64,000 nt of DNA from Candidatus Brocadia pituitae (GTDB taxonomy: Bacteria; Planctomycetota; Brocadiia; Brocadiales; Brocadiaceae): assembly GCA_017347445.1 (NCBI GenBank), contig AP021856.1, positions 2,116,613-2,180,612 of the forward strand, in the 5' to 3' direction. This document shows, one piece after another, positions 63,510 to 64,000 of this stretch. The number at the start of each line of letters is the position of its first letter. The first letter of the stretch is position 1. The translations under genes were made by a program, and so were the position numbers. The notes beneath the pieces are model-generated. The model saw nothing but the letters and a program-made list of their open reading frames with translations. It was not told where the DNA came from and made no database searches.

Positions 63510-64000
63510 TTAAATCACATCAGCAAAGTTTTTTTCCATGCGTCGAAAATAAAAAGCACCGCTGATTAGGAGTATCAAAGCCGCCGCCGCAGAAACAATC
63601 ATTGCCAGTCCAGGTGGTGTGCTCGTTCCCAACAATGCCCAGCGAAAACCATCTACAACGCCTACCATTGGATTAATACCATAGATAGTTTTCCATGGTT
63701 CAGATAGCAGGCTACTGGGATAAGCAATAGGTGTTGAAAAGAGCCAGAACTGGGTCAAAAATGGTATCGTATAGCGTACATCACGAAACTCCACATTCAG
63801 GGCGGAAAACCAAAGAGATACACCAAGAGAAGTCGTTAAAGCAAGTAATAAGAAAAGAGGAAGCCACAACACATTATATGTTGGGAAAAAACCAAAGTAT
63901 GCCATCATACCGATAAGTACGATAAATGATAATATAAAATCTACTACACCAGCCAAAACAGAGGCAATAGGTATCGCCAGACGTGGGAAATAGACTTTCT
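63510..64000 (-). CDS. wzm: ABC-2 polysaccharide exporter permease (5' part outside window)
   Basis: The last 163 residues of a Wzm/TagG-type permease; the frame is open to the right edge. KVYFPRLAIPIASVLAG begins the visible part, then hydrophobic helices, and the family core LSVWFSALNVEFRDVRYTIPFLTQFWLFSTPIAYP. Ends in FYFRRMEKNFADVI, where this family usually ends. Partner of the Wzt-like ATPase. Confidence 0.93.
   Translation of the reverse strand, partial: KVYFPRLAIPIASVLAGVVDFILSFIVLIGMMAYFGFFPTYNVLWLPLFLLLALTTSLGVSLWFSALNVEFRDVRYTIPFLTQFWLFSTPIAYPSSLLSEPWKTIYGINPMVGVVDGFRWALLGTSTPPGLAMIVSAAAALILLISGAFYFRRMEKNFADVI

Overview
The window looks like chromosome of an anammox planctomycete (Brocadiales: Kuenenia/Brocadia/Jettenia type). 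Reasons: moderately AT-rich DNA; a fatty-acid-type cluster of ACP, FabZ, two ketoacyl synthases, a CrtI-like FAD desaturase and a B12-binding radical SAM protein, as described for candidate ladderane clusters; an exosortase/PEP-CTERM locus; and giant secreted Ig/LamG proteins typical of Planctomycetes. No rRNA, tRNA, CRISPR array, IS element or prophage was found. The species is an inference.

Layout. 1-3034 (+): exported proteins, a coiled-coil/TPR lipoprotein and an esterase. 3209-7609 (-): a Cache-HAMP-PAS-PAS sensor followed by a Ser/Thr-kinase-like protein, then a 2-hydroxyacyl-CoA dehydratase-like protein. 7875-12598 (+): acetyl-CoA synthetase, an FmdE-like protein, a small exported protein with clear promoter and terminator, a PAS protein and a lipoprotein. 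12602-17043 (-): a histidine kinase, a sigma-54 response regulator and a parvulin-type chaperone. 17700-20537 (+): proC-tkt. 21204-22591 (-): two tiny Cys-rich exported peptides (too short for ordinary gene calling), then rplM-rpsI behind an intervening terminator hairpin. 22867-33857: a lone FabZ-like gene, then a minus-strand run with its own promoter: ACP, FabZ, KS, inactive KS, CrtI-like, radical SAM, a 42-residue membrane peptide, lpd, glycogen phosphorylase and a HAD phosphatase.

34740-51161 is a surface-protein region. It holds exosortase plus EpsI-like protein, a seven-repeat propeller protein, a PEP-CTERM protein with an exported partner, and a three-gene operon ending in a 1739-residue alkaline-phosphatase/Ig/LamG protein. 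Three separate copies of a cyclic di-GMP-I (GEMM-I) riboswitch precede the three minus-strand transcription units. In each copy the 3' side of the aptamer is also one arm of an intrinsic terminator, which predicts that ligand turns the genes on. One copy sits just downstream of a good sigma-54 promoter with two 18-bp inverted sites in the enhancer position. A plus-strand pair in the middle encodes an outer-membrane barrel and a polyprenyl glycosylphosphotransferase.

51242-64000 (-) is a polysaccharide cluster: Wzm/Wzt-type ABC exporter, an APH-fold kinase, methyltransferase, two asparagine-synthetase-like proteins without the glutaminase cysteine, GT2 and GT4 glycosyltransferases, an alpha/alpha-barrel-like protein, an ATP-grasp protein and a nitrilase-family amidase.

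Taken together, about half of the window builds the cell envelope: unusual lipids, exported polysaccharide and sorted surface proteins. The surface-protein part appears to be controlled by c-di-GMP.
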